Assembly (NCBI RefSeq): GCF_020215705.1
Contig: NZ_JAIWNB010000002.1
Location: forward strand, 248,001 to 312,000
Source of the DNA: Nonomuraea aurantiaca
GTDB taxonomy: Bacteria; Actinomycetota; Actinomycetes; Streptosporangiales; Streptosporangiaceae
DNA: 64,000 bases
Direction: 5' to 3'
Program-made: the position numbers and the translations under genes
The notes under the pieces: model-generated
Seen by the model: only the letters and a program-made list of their open reading frames with translations
Databases searched by the model: none
What the model was told of the DNA's origin: nothing
In this document: in pieces, positions 34,669-42,944 of the stretch
How positions within the stretch are numbered: position 1 is the first letter of the stretch
Layout: every line of letters starts with the position of its first letter

Positions 34669-35664
34669 ATGACGACTATTCCGTTGTATCCGGGGATGGC
34701 CCCCGTGGGCGGCGACCACGCCACCGACGTTTACCGTTACGCGGCCCGCAAGGGCGCGATCGAGGCGCTCGAGGTGGCCGCCGTCGATCTCGGCATTGGC
34801 CTGCATGAGATGCACGAGGCGGTGGCCCATCTGGTGGAGAACCGCCTGCTCATGATGGAGGACAGGGCGGGCCGCCGGTTCGTCCCCGTGGATCCCGAGG
34901 TGGCCGCGGCCTCGCTGGTCTCCTCCGTCGAACGGGAGATCTACCAGCGCCGGGAGCTGATCGACCAGATCCGCGAGCGGATCAGCGTGTTCCGCCAGGA
35001 CTACACCGGCAGGACCTCGGCGCCCAGCGCGATCGAGTATCTGGTGGGGTCGATGGAGGTCCGGGGCTTCCTCAAGACGGCCGGTGACTCGTGCCGGGAC
35101 GAGGTGCTGGTGCTCCAGTCGAGCCTGACCGACGCGGACGAGCTGTCGCAGGCGTACTCACCGCTGCTCGGGCGGGGGATCACCGTGCGCATCATCTGCC
35201 AGCACCGCAACCGGGCCGATCTCGCCACCCGGATGCGGATGAAGAAGCTGATCGACGCGGGAGCCGCGGTGTGCACCGTGAGTCACATCCCGCGCTCGGC
35301 CGTGGTGTTCGACCGGTCGCTGGTGGTGCTGTTCGGGCTGTCGGACGGGGAGACCAACGTGGCGCGGGTGCACAACCACGGGGTCGCGCAGTTCCTGCTG
35401 GACCTGTTCAACCACCTGTGGGAGACGGCCACGCCGCTGGAGGGCATCGAGGCCGGGTACGCCGACGTGGCCGACGACCTCCAGCAGGCCATCGCGGCGC
35501 TGATGGCCAAGGGCTACACCGACGAGGTCGTGGCGCGCAAGCTGGGCATGTCGGTACGCAGCTGCCGCCGGCACATCGCCACGCTGATGCGCGACCTCGA
35601 CGCGACCAGCCGCTTCCAGGCCGGGGTGCAGGCGGCCAGGAAGTTCCTGCCCAACGGCGCGTGA
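34669..35664 (+). CDS. TrmB/LuxR-like transcriptional regulator
   Basis: The 331-aa protein has an N-terminal winged-helix region like TrmB proteins (DVYRYAARKGAIEALEVAAVDLGIGLHEMHEAVAHLVENRLL), a coiled linker (REIYQRRELIDQIRERISVFRQ), a phospholipase-D-like effector middle (EVLVLQSSLTDA, VVFDRSLVVLFG) and a C-terminal LuxR helix-turn-helix (ALMAKGYTDEVVARKLGMSVRSCRRHIATLM). Such regulators control secondary metabolism genes in actinomycetes. GGAGATCACG precedes ATG 34669. Confidence 0.87.
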   Translation: MTTIPLYPGMAPVGGDHATDVYRYAARKGAIEALEVAAVDLGIGLHEMHEAVAHLVENRLLMMEDRAGRRFVPVDPEVAAASLVSSVEREIYQRRELIDQIRERISVFRQDYTGRTSAPSAIEYLVGSMEVRGFLKTAGDSCRDEVLVLQSSLTDADELSQAYSPLLGRGITVRIICQHRNRADLATRMRMKKLIDAGAAVCTVSHIPRSAVVFDRSLVVLFGLSDGETNVARVHNHGVAQFLLDLFNHLWETATPLEGIEAGYADVADDLQQAIAALMAKGYTDEVVARKLGMSVRSCRRHIATLMRDLDATSRFQAGVQAARKFLPNGA

Positions 35665-35692
35665 CAGGTGACTGCTCGTTGGCTTGTTCGTG

Positions 35693-35715
35693 CGGGCCCG
35701 CCCCCGGCGGGCCCG
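35693..35715. terminator. Bidirectional terminator between regulator and desulfurase
   Basis: CGGGCCCGCC and GGCGGGCCCG form a perfect 10-bp GC-rich stem with loop CCC, in the 61 bases between two convergent stops (35664 and 35726). Confidence 0.8.
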
Positions 35716-35725
35716 TCGCCGTACG

Positions 35726-36880
35726 TCATGTGGCCTGCATCGCGACCGACACCTCGGCCAGGTCCAGGGCCCGCTCGCAGACCAGCTCGACACCCCGCAC
35801 CAGCTCGTCGAACGCCATGCGCGGGTCGAGGCACATCCGGATGGAGCTGTTCGCGTCCTCGGCGCTCACCCCGATCGCCGTCAGGACGTGTGACGGCTCC
35901 TGGGAGTCGGAGTTGCACGCCGACCCGGTGGACACGGCCACGGTACGCAGGCTGGAGACCAGGCTCTCCCCCCGGACCCCGGGCAGCACCAGGTTGAGCA
36001 CGTGAGGCACTCCGTTGAGCGGATCGCCGTTGATCCGGACACCCGGGAGCCGGGTGGTGATCAGTTCGAGGGCCGCCTCGCGCAGCCGTACGGCCCGCAT
36101 CCAGTCGTCGTCGAGCCGCCGCAGCGCCAGCTCGCACGCCTTGCCCAGCCCCACCACGAGGTGGGTCGGGATGGTCCCGCTGCGCAGCTCGTACTGGCCG
36201 CCGCCATACGTGATCGGCCGCAGGCGCACGCCGGGCCGCACGTACAGGGCGCCGATGCCCTTCGGGCCGTGCACCTTGTGCCCGGAGATCGACAGCGTGT
36301 CCACCCCGGCCTCGACCACGTCGATCGGGATCCGGCCGACCGCTTGGGCGGCGTCCACGTGCAACAGGCAGCCCACCTCGTGACAGAGCGTGGCCAGCTC
36401 CGCCATCGGCTGTATGGCGCCGATCTCGCTGTTGACCAGGGCGGCGGTGGCGACGCGGGAGTGGACGTCGAGCTGCTCGGCCATTCGGGTCAGGTCGATC
36501 AGCCCGTCCTGGCGTACCCCCATCGTGCGGGTCTCGATGCCCCGCCCGGCCAGGGCCCGGCCGATGGCCAGCGCGGACTTGTGGTCGGTCGGGCAGAACA
36601 GCGCGTTGACGGGCGCGCGCTCCTCATGGGCGAACATGCCCAGCAGCGCGATGTTGTTGCTCTCGGTCGCGCCGGAGGTGAAGACGATGCCGCGCGGGTC
36701 GGCGCTCAGGAGCTCGGCCACGGACACGGCGGCGAGGTCCACCGCCCGGCGGGCCCGCTTGCCGAGGACGTGCGGCGACGACGGGTTGCCGAAGTCCTCT
36801 TTCAGGTACGGCAGCATCGCGTCGACCACTTCGTCGTCCACGCGGGTGGTGGCGCAGTTGTCCAGATAAATGATCTTCAT
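35726..36880 (-). CDS. Cysteine desulfurase (NifS/IscS-like, class V aminotransferase)
   Basis: The 384-aa protein has YLDNCATTRVDDEV at the N-terminus, the cofactor His (TDHKSAL, His100), HVDAAQAVGRIPID, the PLP Lys in SISGHKVHGPKG (Lys202), GGGQYELRSGT and the persulfide Cys loop STGSACNSDSQEPSHVL (Cys322). It takes sulfur from cysteine as a protein persulfide. No Fe-S assembly, tRNA-thiolation, dnd or thiamine genes are nearby, so it probably donates sulfur to the pathway. It ends a leftward operon behind an unrecognised Cys-containing protein that may accept the sulfur. Confidence 0.92.
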   Translation of the reverse strand: MKIIYLDNCATTRVDDEVVDAMLPYLKEDFGNPSSPHVLGKRARRAVDLAAVSVAELLSADPRGIVFTSGATESNNIALLGMFAHEERAPVNALFCPTDHKSALAIGRALAGRGIETRTMGVRQDGLIDLTRMAEQLDVHSRVATAALVNSEIGAIQPMAELATLCHEVGCLLHVDAAQAVGRIPIDVVEAGVDTLSISGHKVHGPKGIGALYVRPGVRLRPITYGGGQYELRSGTIPTHLVVGLGKACELALRRLDDDWMRAVRLREAALELITTRLPGVRINGDPLNGVPHVLNLVLPGVRGESLVSSLRTVAVSTGSACNSDSQEPSHVLTAIGVSAEDANSSIRMCLDPRMAFDELVRGVELVCERALDLAEVSVAMQAT

Positions 36881-36919
36881 GGGCGGCCCGTCACTTTCGG
36901 TGGTCCGTCTCGCGCCGCG

Positions 36920-37804
36920 TCAGCTCCTGAACGTGCTGACCGTCACGAGCTTCGAGTAGATCTCGTCCGTGGACATCTCCCCGCTCCCGCCGGGGTCGGC
37001 GATGATCACCAGCATGTCCGACAGCCGGTACAGCTCCAGGGCGATGTCGACGCCCGTCTGGACGGGTGCGAGACACTCGCCAGGCGCGAAGATGACGATC
37101 GCCCGGTAGCCGGCGTTGTGCACCTCCGAGATCATCTCGGTGATCTCGCCGGCGCATCCGGTGATGCCGCAGCTGATCAGCGTGCGGTAGTTGCCCTCGT
37201 CGTCGAGGAAGGCCACCTCGGTGTCCTTCGTGCCTGACTCGAGATACCGCTTCTCCAGCCGTCCCTGCTTGACGAATCGGTCGGCGGCCTTCTGGAAGCG
37301 GTACTTGAGCCAGGTCTCGGGGAAGGCCAGCGGGTGCTTGCGGCTCGGCAGCACGCGATCCGGCCCGAACCCGGCCTCGCTCAGGATCCGCTCGTACTCC
37401 TCGGGCAGCCCGGTGAAGCGCTCGAAGAACTCCGCCCGCAATTCGCTCGCCGGGCGGCCCGACGTGGGGACGTACTGCCAGTCGTTGACCAGCAGGAGCA
37501 GCCGCACGTCGGCGCAGGTCCGCGCGTACGACCTGAGGAGGTCGGCCGACAACTGCCAGCTGTACTCCGGGAAGATCCCCACCCGGCCGGCGATCCGGCG
37601 CCGCATCAGCTCGGACTCTTGCGCCTCGATGACGCCGGGGACGAGTTTTCCCTCGTCCTCGAAAAGCATGAAATGGCCGCCCATGATGACCAGGTTCTCT
37701 ATGCCGGAGGCGGTCAGCTCACGGTCTATCAGCCGGCGCAGCTCCTCTTCGGAGCCGACGAGCTGGTGGCTCTTGGATACTCGGGCGGCGAGCGCGTCTG
37801 TCAT
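36920..37804 (-). CDS. Unrecognised 294-aa protein paired with the cysteine desulfurase
   Basis: I do not recognise the family. The sequence is soluble and mixed alpha/beta, with hydrophobic strands ENLVIMGGHFMLF, DVRLLLLVNDWQYVP, GYRAIVIFAPGE and LSDMLVIIADPGG that suggest a Rossmann-like sheet. Its cysteines are C97, C212 and C217 (ISCGITGCAGE) and C244 (FAPGECLAPV); the CxxxxC pair and the Gly-rich loop could hold a persulfide or metal. No P-loop, SGGxDS adenylation motif or rhodanese loop is visible. It lies 21 bases after the condensation-domain gene and 39 before the desulfurase gene, so sulfur transfer or insertion is the natural hypothesis. GGAG is nine bases before ATG 37804. Confidence 0.7.
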   Translation of the reverse strand: MTDALAARVSKSHQLVGSEEELRRLIDRELTASGIENLVIMGGHFMLFEDEGKLVPGVIEAQESELMRRRIAGRVGIFPEYSWQLSADLLRSYARTCADVRLLLLVNDWQYVPTSGRPASELRAEFFERFTGLPEEYERILSEAGFGPDRVLPSRKHPLAFPETWLKYRFQKAADRFVKQGRLEKRYLESGTKDTEVAFLDDEGNYRTLISCGITGCAGEITEMISEVHNAGYRAIVIFAPGECLAPVQTGVDIALELYRLSDMLVIIADPGGSGEMSTDEIYSKLVTVSTFRS

Positions 37805-37825
37805 GGTGGACCACTCCAGGGTGGG

Positions 37826-39469
37826 TCAGGGCTGGGTGAGTACGTGCCTCGGAGACTCGATGACGGCTTCCGGGGTGATCTCAGGGGTCAGCTTGCGGGC
37901 CAGTGCCCGCAGCGGCTGGGGGCCGGCCAGGTGGTGGACGGAGGCGCCCGCCCATCCGTGGGCCGCCAGCAGGGCCAGGACCCGGGGGATCCGCAGGGCC
38001 CGGCCGCCGGCGAGCGTGTAGCTGTCGGACAGATCCACTTCGCTGAGCCCGTTCACCTGCCGGACGACCTCGGCGAGCGCCTCCTCGGCTTCGGGGGCGT
38101 TCTCGGATGTTCTGTCGCGGACGGGTGTGCTGTGGGGCGCCGGTGTGCTGAAGTCGGCGAGGCGCGTGACGTCGCTGATCCGGATGTCGGCCCCGGCGAG
38201 CAGGACGGTCTCGTAGCCGCGCAGGAAGCGCTCCATGTCTCCGGCTCCCATGACCGAGGACCGGGCGTGGAAGCCGACGACGACCGCGTCGCGCCACTCG
38301 TCGATCCTGAAGTACGTGTCCATCTCCTCGTACGCCCAGGCCGTCGGCACCGGCTTCCAAGTGAACGTGGTGCGGCGGGCCCGCGCCTCGCTGGAGCGCT
38401 GCTTGATGAAGTTGACCTCCGACCCGAGGCGTACCGGCCGGCCACGCCGCGATCCCTCGCGCGACACCAGCTCCACGACCTCGTCGTAGGGCACGGACGA
38501 GTGCGTCCGGGCGAGCTCGAAACGCTCGGCCACCCGGCGCAGCAGCTGCGCGAACGTCGGGTCGTCGTGGCAGTCGACGGTCACCAGCATCGGCGCGAAC
38601 ATGCACGTCATCACGCCCGCGTACGGGCCGGGCTCGCGGTTGCCGGAGAACGACAGGTGCGCGACCGTGCCGAGGCCGGTGTAGGCGGCCATCATGGCGG
38701 TGTACGCGGTCACGTGGACCAGCGACGGCCACACCTGGTCCGTGGCGGCGATGCGCCGCACGGCGTCGAGCAGCGAAGGAGACGTCAGGGTCGCACTCCG
38801 AGCGACCGGCTCGCGGTCGGGGGTGCGTCGGGCGGCGAACGGGTCGGCCGGGAGGCGGGCGATCTCCTCGCCCCAGTACGCCAGGGAGCGGGCCGCCACG
38901 GCGGTGGCCTCGGCCGACGACTCGTGGCGGGCCAGGTCCGACGGCTGGTTGCGGACGGGTTCCAGGGCGGCCGGCCGCCGGGAGCTGAAGCCGGCGCACT
39001 GAACGGTGAGCTCGCGCTTGATCTCCCGGACCGTCCACGCGTCCACGGCCAGATGGTTGAGCACCAGGACAATCTGCTTGGGGACGCCGCCCGTGGTGAT
39101 GACACAGGCGCGGATCGGCCAGTCGGCGTCGAGGCGGAAGGCGGTGGCGCCGAGCCGTTCGACGATCTCGGCGGGGGCAGGGGTGCCGTCGCGTTCGGTG
39201 GTCGCCAGGAGGATCGGCAGCGCGGCCGGCGGGTGCACCTGCTGGCGCGGCTCCGGCCCGGGGTCGAGGTGGTACGTGGTCCGCAGCGACTCGTGGCGGC
39301 GCGTCAGGTAGTTGATCGCCGCGCGGCAGTTCGCCACCGTGACGTCGTGCGGGATGGCGAGCCGCAGCACGATGTGCGTGTCATGCCGTTCGCCCGGCGG
39401 CAGCCGGTGGTATTTCAGCCACATGTAACGCTGGCCCCAGCACAGATTCGCGTTCTTCGCGGCGGACAA
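37826..39469 (-). CDS. Freestanding condensation-domain protein with inactive carrier-like tail
   Basis: The 547-aa protein is a single NRPS-type condensation domain (residues 1-440) with the catalytic motif NHLAVDAW (His139, Asp143; HHxxxDG family) and late motifs (LSFSGNREPGPYAGVMTCMFAPMLVTV). Residues 462-525 align with a peptidyl carrier protein, but the GGDSL motif reads GGRAL, so the phosphopantetheine Ser is Ala491. The domain could dock but not carry a substrate. Freestanding C domains form amides or esters between carrier-bound acyl groups and amines or alcohols. TTG 39469 with GGAGG at good spacing is the start. It heads the leftward operon with the unknown protein and the desulfurase. 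Confidence 0.88.
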   Translation of the reverse strand: MSAAKNANLCWGQRYMWLKYHRLPPGERHDTHIVLRLAIPHDVTVANCRAAINYLTRRHESLRTTYHLDPGPEPRQQVHPPAALPILLATTERDGTPAPAEIVERLGATAFRLDADWPIRACVITTGGVPKQIVLVLNHLAVDAWTVREIKRELTVQCAGFSSRRPAALEPVRNQPSDLARHESSAEATAVAARSLAYWGEEIARLPADPFAARRTPDREPVARSATLTSPSLLDAVRRIAATDQVWPSLVHVTAYTAMMAAYTGLGTVAHLSFSGNREPGPYAGVMTCMFAPMLVTVDCHDDPTFAQLLRRVAERFELARTHSSVPYDEVVELVSREGSRRGRPVRLGSEVNFIKQRSSEARARRTTFTWKPVPTAWAYEEMDTYFRIDEWRDAVVVGFHARSSVMGAGDMERFLRGYETVLLAGADIRISDVTRLADFSTPAPHSTPVRDRTSENAPEAEEALAEVVRQVNGLSEVDLSDSYTLAGGRALRIPRVLALLAAHGWAGASVHHLAGPQPLRALARKLTPEITPEAVIESPRHVLTQP

Positions 39470-39691
39470 CTCAGCCTCCCCATGTGCGCCGGTCGCCGGT
39501 TAATGTGCTTCATAATCTGCGCCGGTGAGCGGTGCGACAACCGGGCGCCGATGACCGGCTCCGGAAGGCGATTACCTGCCAATGGCTCCGGTTGCTTTTC
39601 TGGAATGGCGGCCTTGACGCTTCGCCGCGTATTCGGCCAAGCTCGGAGCGGACAGCATGGAGCGGCTCGGCTTTCGGCCTGAGGTGGCGCG
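39470..39691. promoter_or_regulatory. Divergent control region between condensation-protein operon and ACP operon
   Basis: This 222-base gap separates two divergent operons. TGCGCCGGT occurs at 39485-39493 and again 33 bases on at 39518-39526 (three helical turns), and GGCTCCGG at 39557 and 39584. TGAGGTGGCGC at 39680-39690 is shared exactly with the leader of the first modular PKS gene (44677-44687). I see no clear -35/-10 pair. Confidence 0.4.
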
Positions 39692-39973
39692 GTGACTATG
39701 TTGGAAATACCACCCGAGTTTCAGAATATTCTGCGCTCGCATTTGCCGTACGCGGACGCGGGCGACTTCTCCGCGTCGGACGAGCTGGCGGGCCTCGGCC
39801 TCGACTCGATGGGCGTCGTGCGGTTGCTGGGCGACATCGAGGACCGCTACGACATCGAGCTGCCCGACGACCTCCTCAACGAGGAGACGTTCGACACCGT
39901 CGGCTCGCTGTGGCAGGCCCTATCCGCTCTCCTTAACGTCCACGCTCATTGGCCCCCAAGGAACCGTCGGTGA
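39692..39973 (+). CDS. Discrete carrier protein (ACP/PCP)
   Basis: The 93-aa protein has the phosphopantetheine Ser at residue 39 in LGLDSMGVVRLL, with acidic helices around it. It begins at GTG 39692 (ATG 39698 is possible, GAGGTGG upstream). The ligase and PLP-decarboxylase genes that follow imply that it carries an amino acid, as in the carrier-bound decarboxylation of butirosin or macrolactam starter pathways. Confidence 0.9.
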   Translation: MTMLEIPPEFQNILRSHLPYADAGDFSASDELAGLGLDSMGVVRLLGDIEDRYDIELPDDLLNEETFDTVGSLWQALSALLNVHAHWPPRNRR

Positions 39974-40007
39974 CGAGCGAACTCCGTTACGAGTGTGAGG
40001 ATCGCCG

Positions 40008-41561
40008 ATGCTGACGCGAGTCGACGACGTGGTGCGGTGCGGCGACCCTGATCGCCCCGCGGTGACCTACCAGGACGAGACGCTCAGCTACGGCGAGCTG
40101 GCCCGCCGCGTCGGCCGCGCCGCGAGCGGGCTGCGCCGTCTGGGGCTGCGCCGGGGCGAGCGGGTCGTCGTCTACCTGGAGAAGCGGATCGAGACCGTCG
40201 TCGCCATGCTCGCCGTGTCCGCGGCCGGCGGGGTGTTCGTCCCGGTCAATCCGCTGTTCAAGCCGCAGCAGGTGGGCTACGTGGCCGCCGACTGCGGGGC
40301 GGTCGCGGTGGTCACCTCGGTCGAACGGCACCGCCTGATCGGCGCCCGGCTCCAGGAGGTGGAGTCGCTGCGCCATCTGATCCTCATCGGCGACCGGCCG
40401 CGCGTCCCGGAGCCGCGCCCGATCACGACCTGGTCCGAGCTGTGCGCTTCCGACGACGACGCACCGGCTCCTGAGGGCGCGATCGACGCCGACGTGGCGG
40501 CGATCCTCTACACCTCGGGCAGCACCGGCAGCCCCAAGGGCGTCGTCCTTTCGCACCGCAACCTGCTCGCCGGCGCCCGCAGCGTCGCCCACTACCTCGG
40601 CCACACCCGCGACGACGTGGTGCTCGGCGTGCTCCCCCTGAGCTTCGACACCGGCTTCAGCCAGCTCACCACCTCCTTCATCGCGGGCGCGCACGTCGTC
40701 CTGATGAACTACCTGGTGCCCGGCGCGGTCGTCCGCCTGTGCGCGCGGCACGGCGTCACCGGGCTGACCTGCGTACCGCCGCTGTGGCTGCAGCTCGCCG
40801 CGCAGACTTGGCCGGAGGCGGCCACCCGTCGCCTGCGCTACTTCGCCAACACCGGCGGGCGACTGCCCAAGCCCGCGCTGGACTCGCTGCGGGCGACGTT
40901 CCCGCAGGCCAGGCCGTACCTCATGTACGGGCTGACGGAGGCGTTCCGCTCCACCTACCTCGACCCCGAGCAGGTCGACCGCCGGCCCGACTCGATCGGG
41001 AAGGCGATTCCCAACGCGGAGATCCTCGTCGTACGCCCGGACGGCGGCGTGTGCGAGCCCGGCGAGAAGGGGGAGATCGTGCACCGTGGCGCGCTCGTGG
41101 CGCTCGGCTACTGGAACGACCCCGAACGTACCGCCGAACGGTTCCGCCCCTACCCGCCGGGCGGCAGCCCGTGGGGGAGCGAGCTCGCGGTCTGGTCAGG
41201 CGACGTCGCCTACCGCGACGACGAGGGATTCATCTACTTCGTGGGACGTACCGACGAGATGATCAAGACTTCCGGATACCGGGTCAGCCCCAGCGAGATC
41301 GAGGAGGCGGCCTACGCCACCGGGCTGGTGGGTGAGGCGGTGGCGTTCGGCGTCGCCGACGACACGCTCGGCCAGCAGGTGGTGCTCGTCGTCAGCGGGC
41401 CGGGCGGCGCGTCGTGCGACACCGAGACGCTGGTCAAGGCGCTCGAACGCGACCTGCCGCGCTACATGGTCCCGCGCCGGGTGGTGGCGCGCGACCGGCT
41501 GCCGAGATCGGGCAACGGCAAGTTCGACCGTACGGAGCTGCGCAGGTCGGTGACCTGGTGA
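40008..41561 (+). CDS. AMP-forming acyl/aminoacyl-ACP ligase
   Basis: The 517-aa adenylating enzyme has AAILYTSGSTGSPKGVVLSH (P-loop-like A3 motif), YLMYGLTEAFRSTYL (A5), GDVAYRDDEGFIYFVGRTDEMIKTSGYRV (A7/A8) and the catalytic Lys in GNGKFDR. It resembles the ligases found with exosortase-associated ACP/decarboxylase trios, which also occur in actinomycete clusters. It should activate a carboxylate, probably an amino acid, and load it on the ACP at 39692. I cannot predict the substrate. The stop overlaps the decarboxylase start. Confidence 0.88.
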   Translation: MLTRVDDVVRCGDPDRPAVTYQDETLSYGELARRVGRAASGLRRLGLRRGERVVVYLEKRIETVVAMLAVSAAGGVFVPVNPLFKPQQVGYVAADCGAVAVVTSVERHRLIGARLQEVESLRHLILIGDRPRVPEPRPITTWSELCASDDDAPAPEGAIDADVAAILYTSGSTGSPKGVVLSHRNLLAGARSVAHYLGHTRDDVVLGVLPLSFDTGFSQLTTSFIAGAHVVLMNYLVPGAVVRLCARHGVTGLTCVPPLWLQLAAQTWPEAATRRLRYFANTGGRLPKPALDSLRATFPQARPYLMYGLTEAFRSTYLDPEQVDRRPDSIGKAIPNAEILVVRPDGGVCEPGEKGEIVHRGALVALGYWNDPERTAERFRPYPPGGSPWGSELAVWSGDVAYRDDEGFIYFVGRTDEMIKTSGYRVSPSEIEEAAYATGLVGEAVAFGVADDTLGQQVVLVVSGPGGASCDTETLVKALERDLPRYMVPRRVVARDRLPRSGNGKFDRTELRRSVTW

Positions 41562-42781
41562 CCGCCATCCCGAGCGGCTGGTACGGCAGGCACGACTGCC
41601 AGCTCACCGTGGGCGGCGTCCCCGTCGAGCGGCTGGCCGCCCGCGTGGGGAGCACGCCGTTCTTCGCCTATGACAGGGAACTGGTCAACCGGCGGGTGGC
41701 GTCGGTGCGCGCGGCCCTGCCCGTGGACGTCGAGCTCAGCTACGCGGTCAAGGCCAATCCGATGCCGGCCCTGCTCCAGCACATGAGCGGCCTGGTCGAC
41801 GGCTTCGACGTGGCCTCCGCACAGGAGATGCGGCACGCCCTCGACACCCCGGCGCCCGCCTCGCGGATCAGCTTCGCCGGGCCCGGCAAGTCCATGGCCG
41901 AGCTGTCGCAGGCGGTCGCCGCCGGCGTCACCGTCGAGCTGGAGTCCGAGCTGGAGGTGGAGCGGGTCCGGTCGGCGAGTGCCGCCGTGGGCATTCCCGC
42001 GCGGGTCGCGTTGCGCGTCAACCCCGACTTCGTGATCCGCGGCTCCGGCCTGCGGCTGGGCGGCGGGCCGCAGCAGTTCGGCATCGACGCGGAGCGGATC
42101 CCCGCCGTCCTGGCCGGGCTGACCGGCGACGAGCTCGACTTCCAGGGCTTCCACGTGTTCGCCGGCTCACAGAACCTGCGGGTCGACAGCATCTGCGAGG
42201 CGCAGCGCCGTACCGTCGAGCTGATTCTCGGCTTCGCGGACGCGGCGCCCGGGCCCGTGCGCTACGTCAACCTCGGCGGCGGCTTCGGCATCCCGTACGC
42301 GCTGCGCGACCGGCCGCTCGACCTCGGCCCGATCGGCGACAACCTGGCGCGGCTGGTCGACGGGCTGGTCCGGCCCCGGCTGCCGGAGGCGCGGGTCGTC
42401 GTCGAGCTGGGGCGCTATCTGGTCGGTGAGGCCGGCGTGTACGTCACGCGCGTGGTGGACCGCAAGGAGTCGCGCGGCAAGGTGTTCGTCGTCGTGGACG
42501 GCGGCCTGCACCACCAGCTCGCGGCCTCGGGCAACTTCGGCCAGGTGATCAGGCGCAACTACCCGATCGCGGTGGGGAACCGGATGGACGACCCGCCGGA
42601 GGAGACCGTGACGGTGGTCGGCTGCCTGTGTACCCCGCTCGACCTGCTGGGGGACGACGTCTCGCTGCCCAAGGTGGGGGTGGGGGATCTGATCGTGCTG
42701 TTCCAGGCCGGTGCGTACGGGCTGACGGCGAGCCCCACCGCGTTCCTGAGCCACCCGGCGCCGGTTGAGGTGCTGGTCTGA
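41558..42781 (+). CDS. PLP-dependent decarboxylase (fold III, BtrK/diaminopimelate-decarboxylase-like)
   Basis: The 407-aa protein has the PLP Lys in LSYAVKANP (Lys65), the Gly-rich phosphate loop NLGGGFGIPY, ELGRYLVGEAG and the late catalytic motifs GCLCTPLDLLGDD and AGAYGLTAS. BtrK-type members decarboxylate amino acids while they are bound to a carrier protein. Together with the ligase and ACP it would give a carrier-bound amine for a condensation domain. GTG 41558 overlaps the ligase stop. Confidence 0.9.
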   Translation: MTAIPSGWYGRHDCQLTVGGVPVERLAARVGSTPFFAYDRELVNRRVASVRAALPVDVELSYAVKANPMPALLQHMSGLVDGFDVASAQEMRHALDTPAPASRISFAGPGKSMAELSQAVAAGVTVELESELEVERVRSASAAVGIPARVALRVNPDFVIRGSGLRLGGGPQQFGIDAERIPAVLAGLTGDELDFQGFHVFAGSQNLRVDSICEAQRRTVELILGFADAAPGPVRYVNLGGGFGIPYALRDRPLDLGPIGDNLARLVDGLVRPRLPEARVVVELGRYLVGEAGVYVTRVVDRKESRGKVFVVVDGGLHHQLAASGNFGQVIRRNYPIAVGNRMDDPPEETVTVVGCLCTPLDLLGDDVSLPKVGVGDLIVLFQAGAYGLTASPTAFLSHPAPVEVLV

Positions 42782-42791
42782 GCCCGCAACG

Positions 42792-42930
42792 AAGGCCGCC
42801 CGCAGTCCCAAGGGATCTGCGGGCCTTTTGGCGGGCGCTTCGTGACGGTGAGTGGGACCTGCGGCCCTTAGGGCGGGCGCTTTTTTGCTGCGAGGGGATC
42901 CGCGGGCCGGCGCGGCGGGGGCTGTCGCGC
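42792..42930. terminator. Terminator region made of three ~42-bp tandem repeats
   Basis: A hairpin at 42792-42829 (left arm AAGGCCGCCCGCAGTCCC, nearly complementary to GGGATCTGCGGGCCTT, then TTTT) ends the ACP-ligase-decarboxylase operon. Its right arm starts a segment (42812) repeated at 42854 and, less exactly, at 42895. The second copy has a short stem followed by six T residues at 42881-42886. The region lies between convergent genes and probably works in both directions. Confidence 0.75.
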
Positions 42931-42944
42931 CGGCCCACGGACGT

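Noticed and set aside
35726..37804. DNA phosphorothioation (dnd) or thiolactomycin-type sulfur cassette
   Set aside because: No DndB-E proteins and no MnmA/TrmU-like thiouridylase are present; the partner has no SGGxDS motif.
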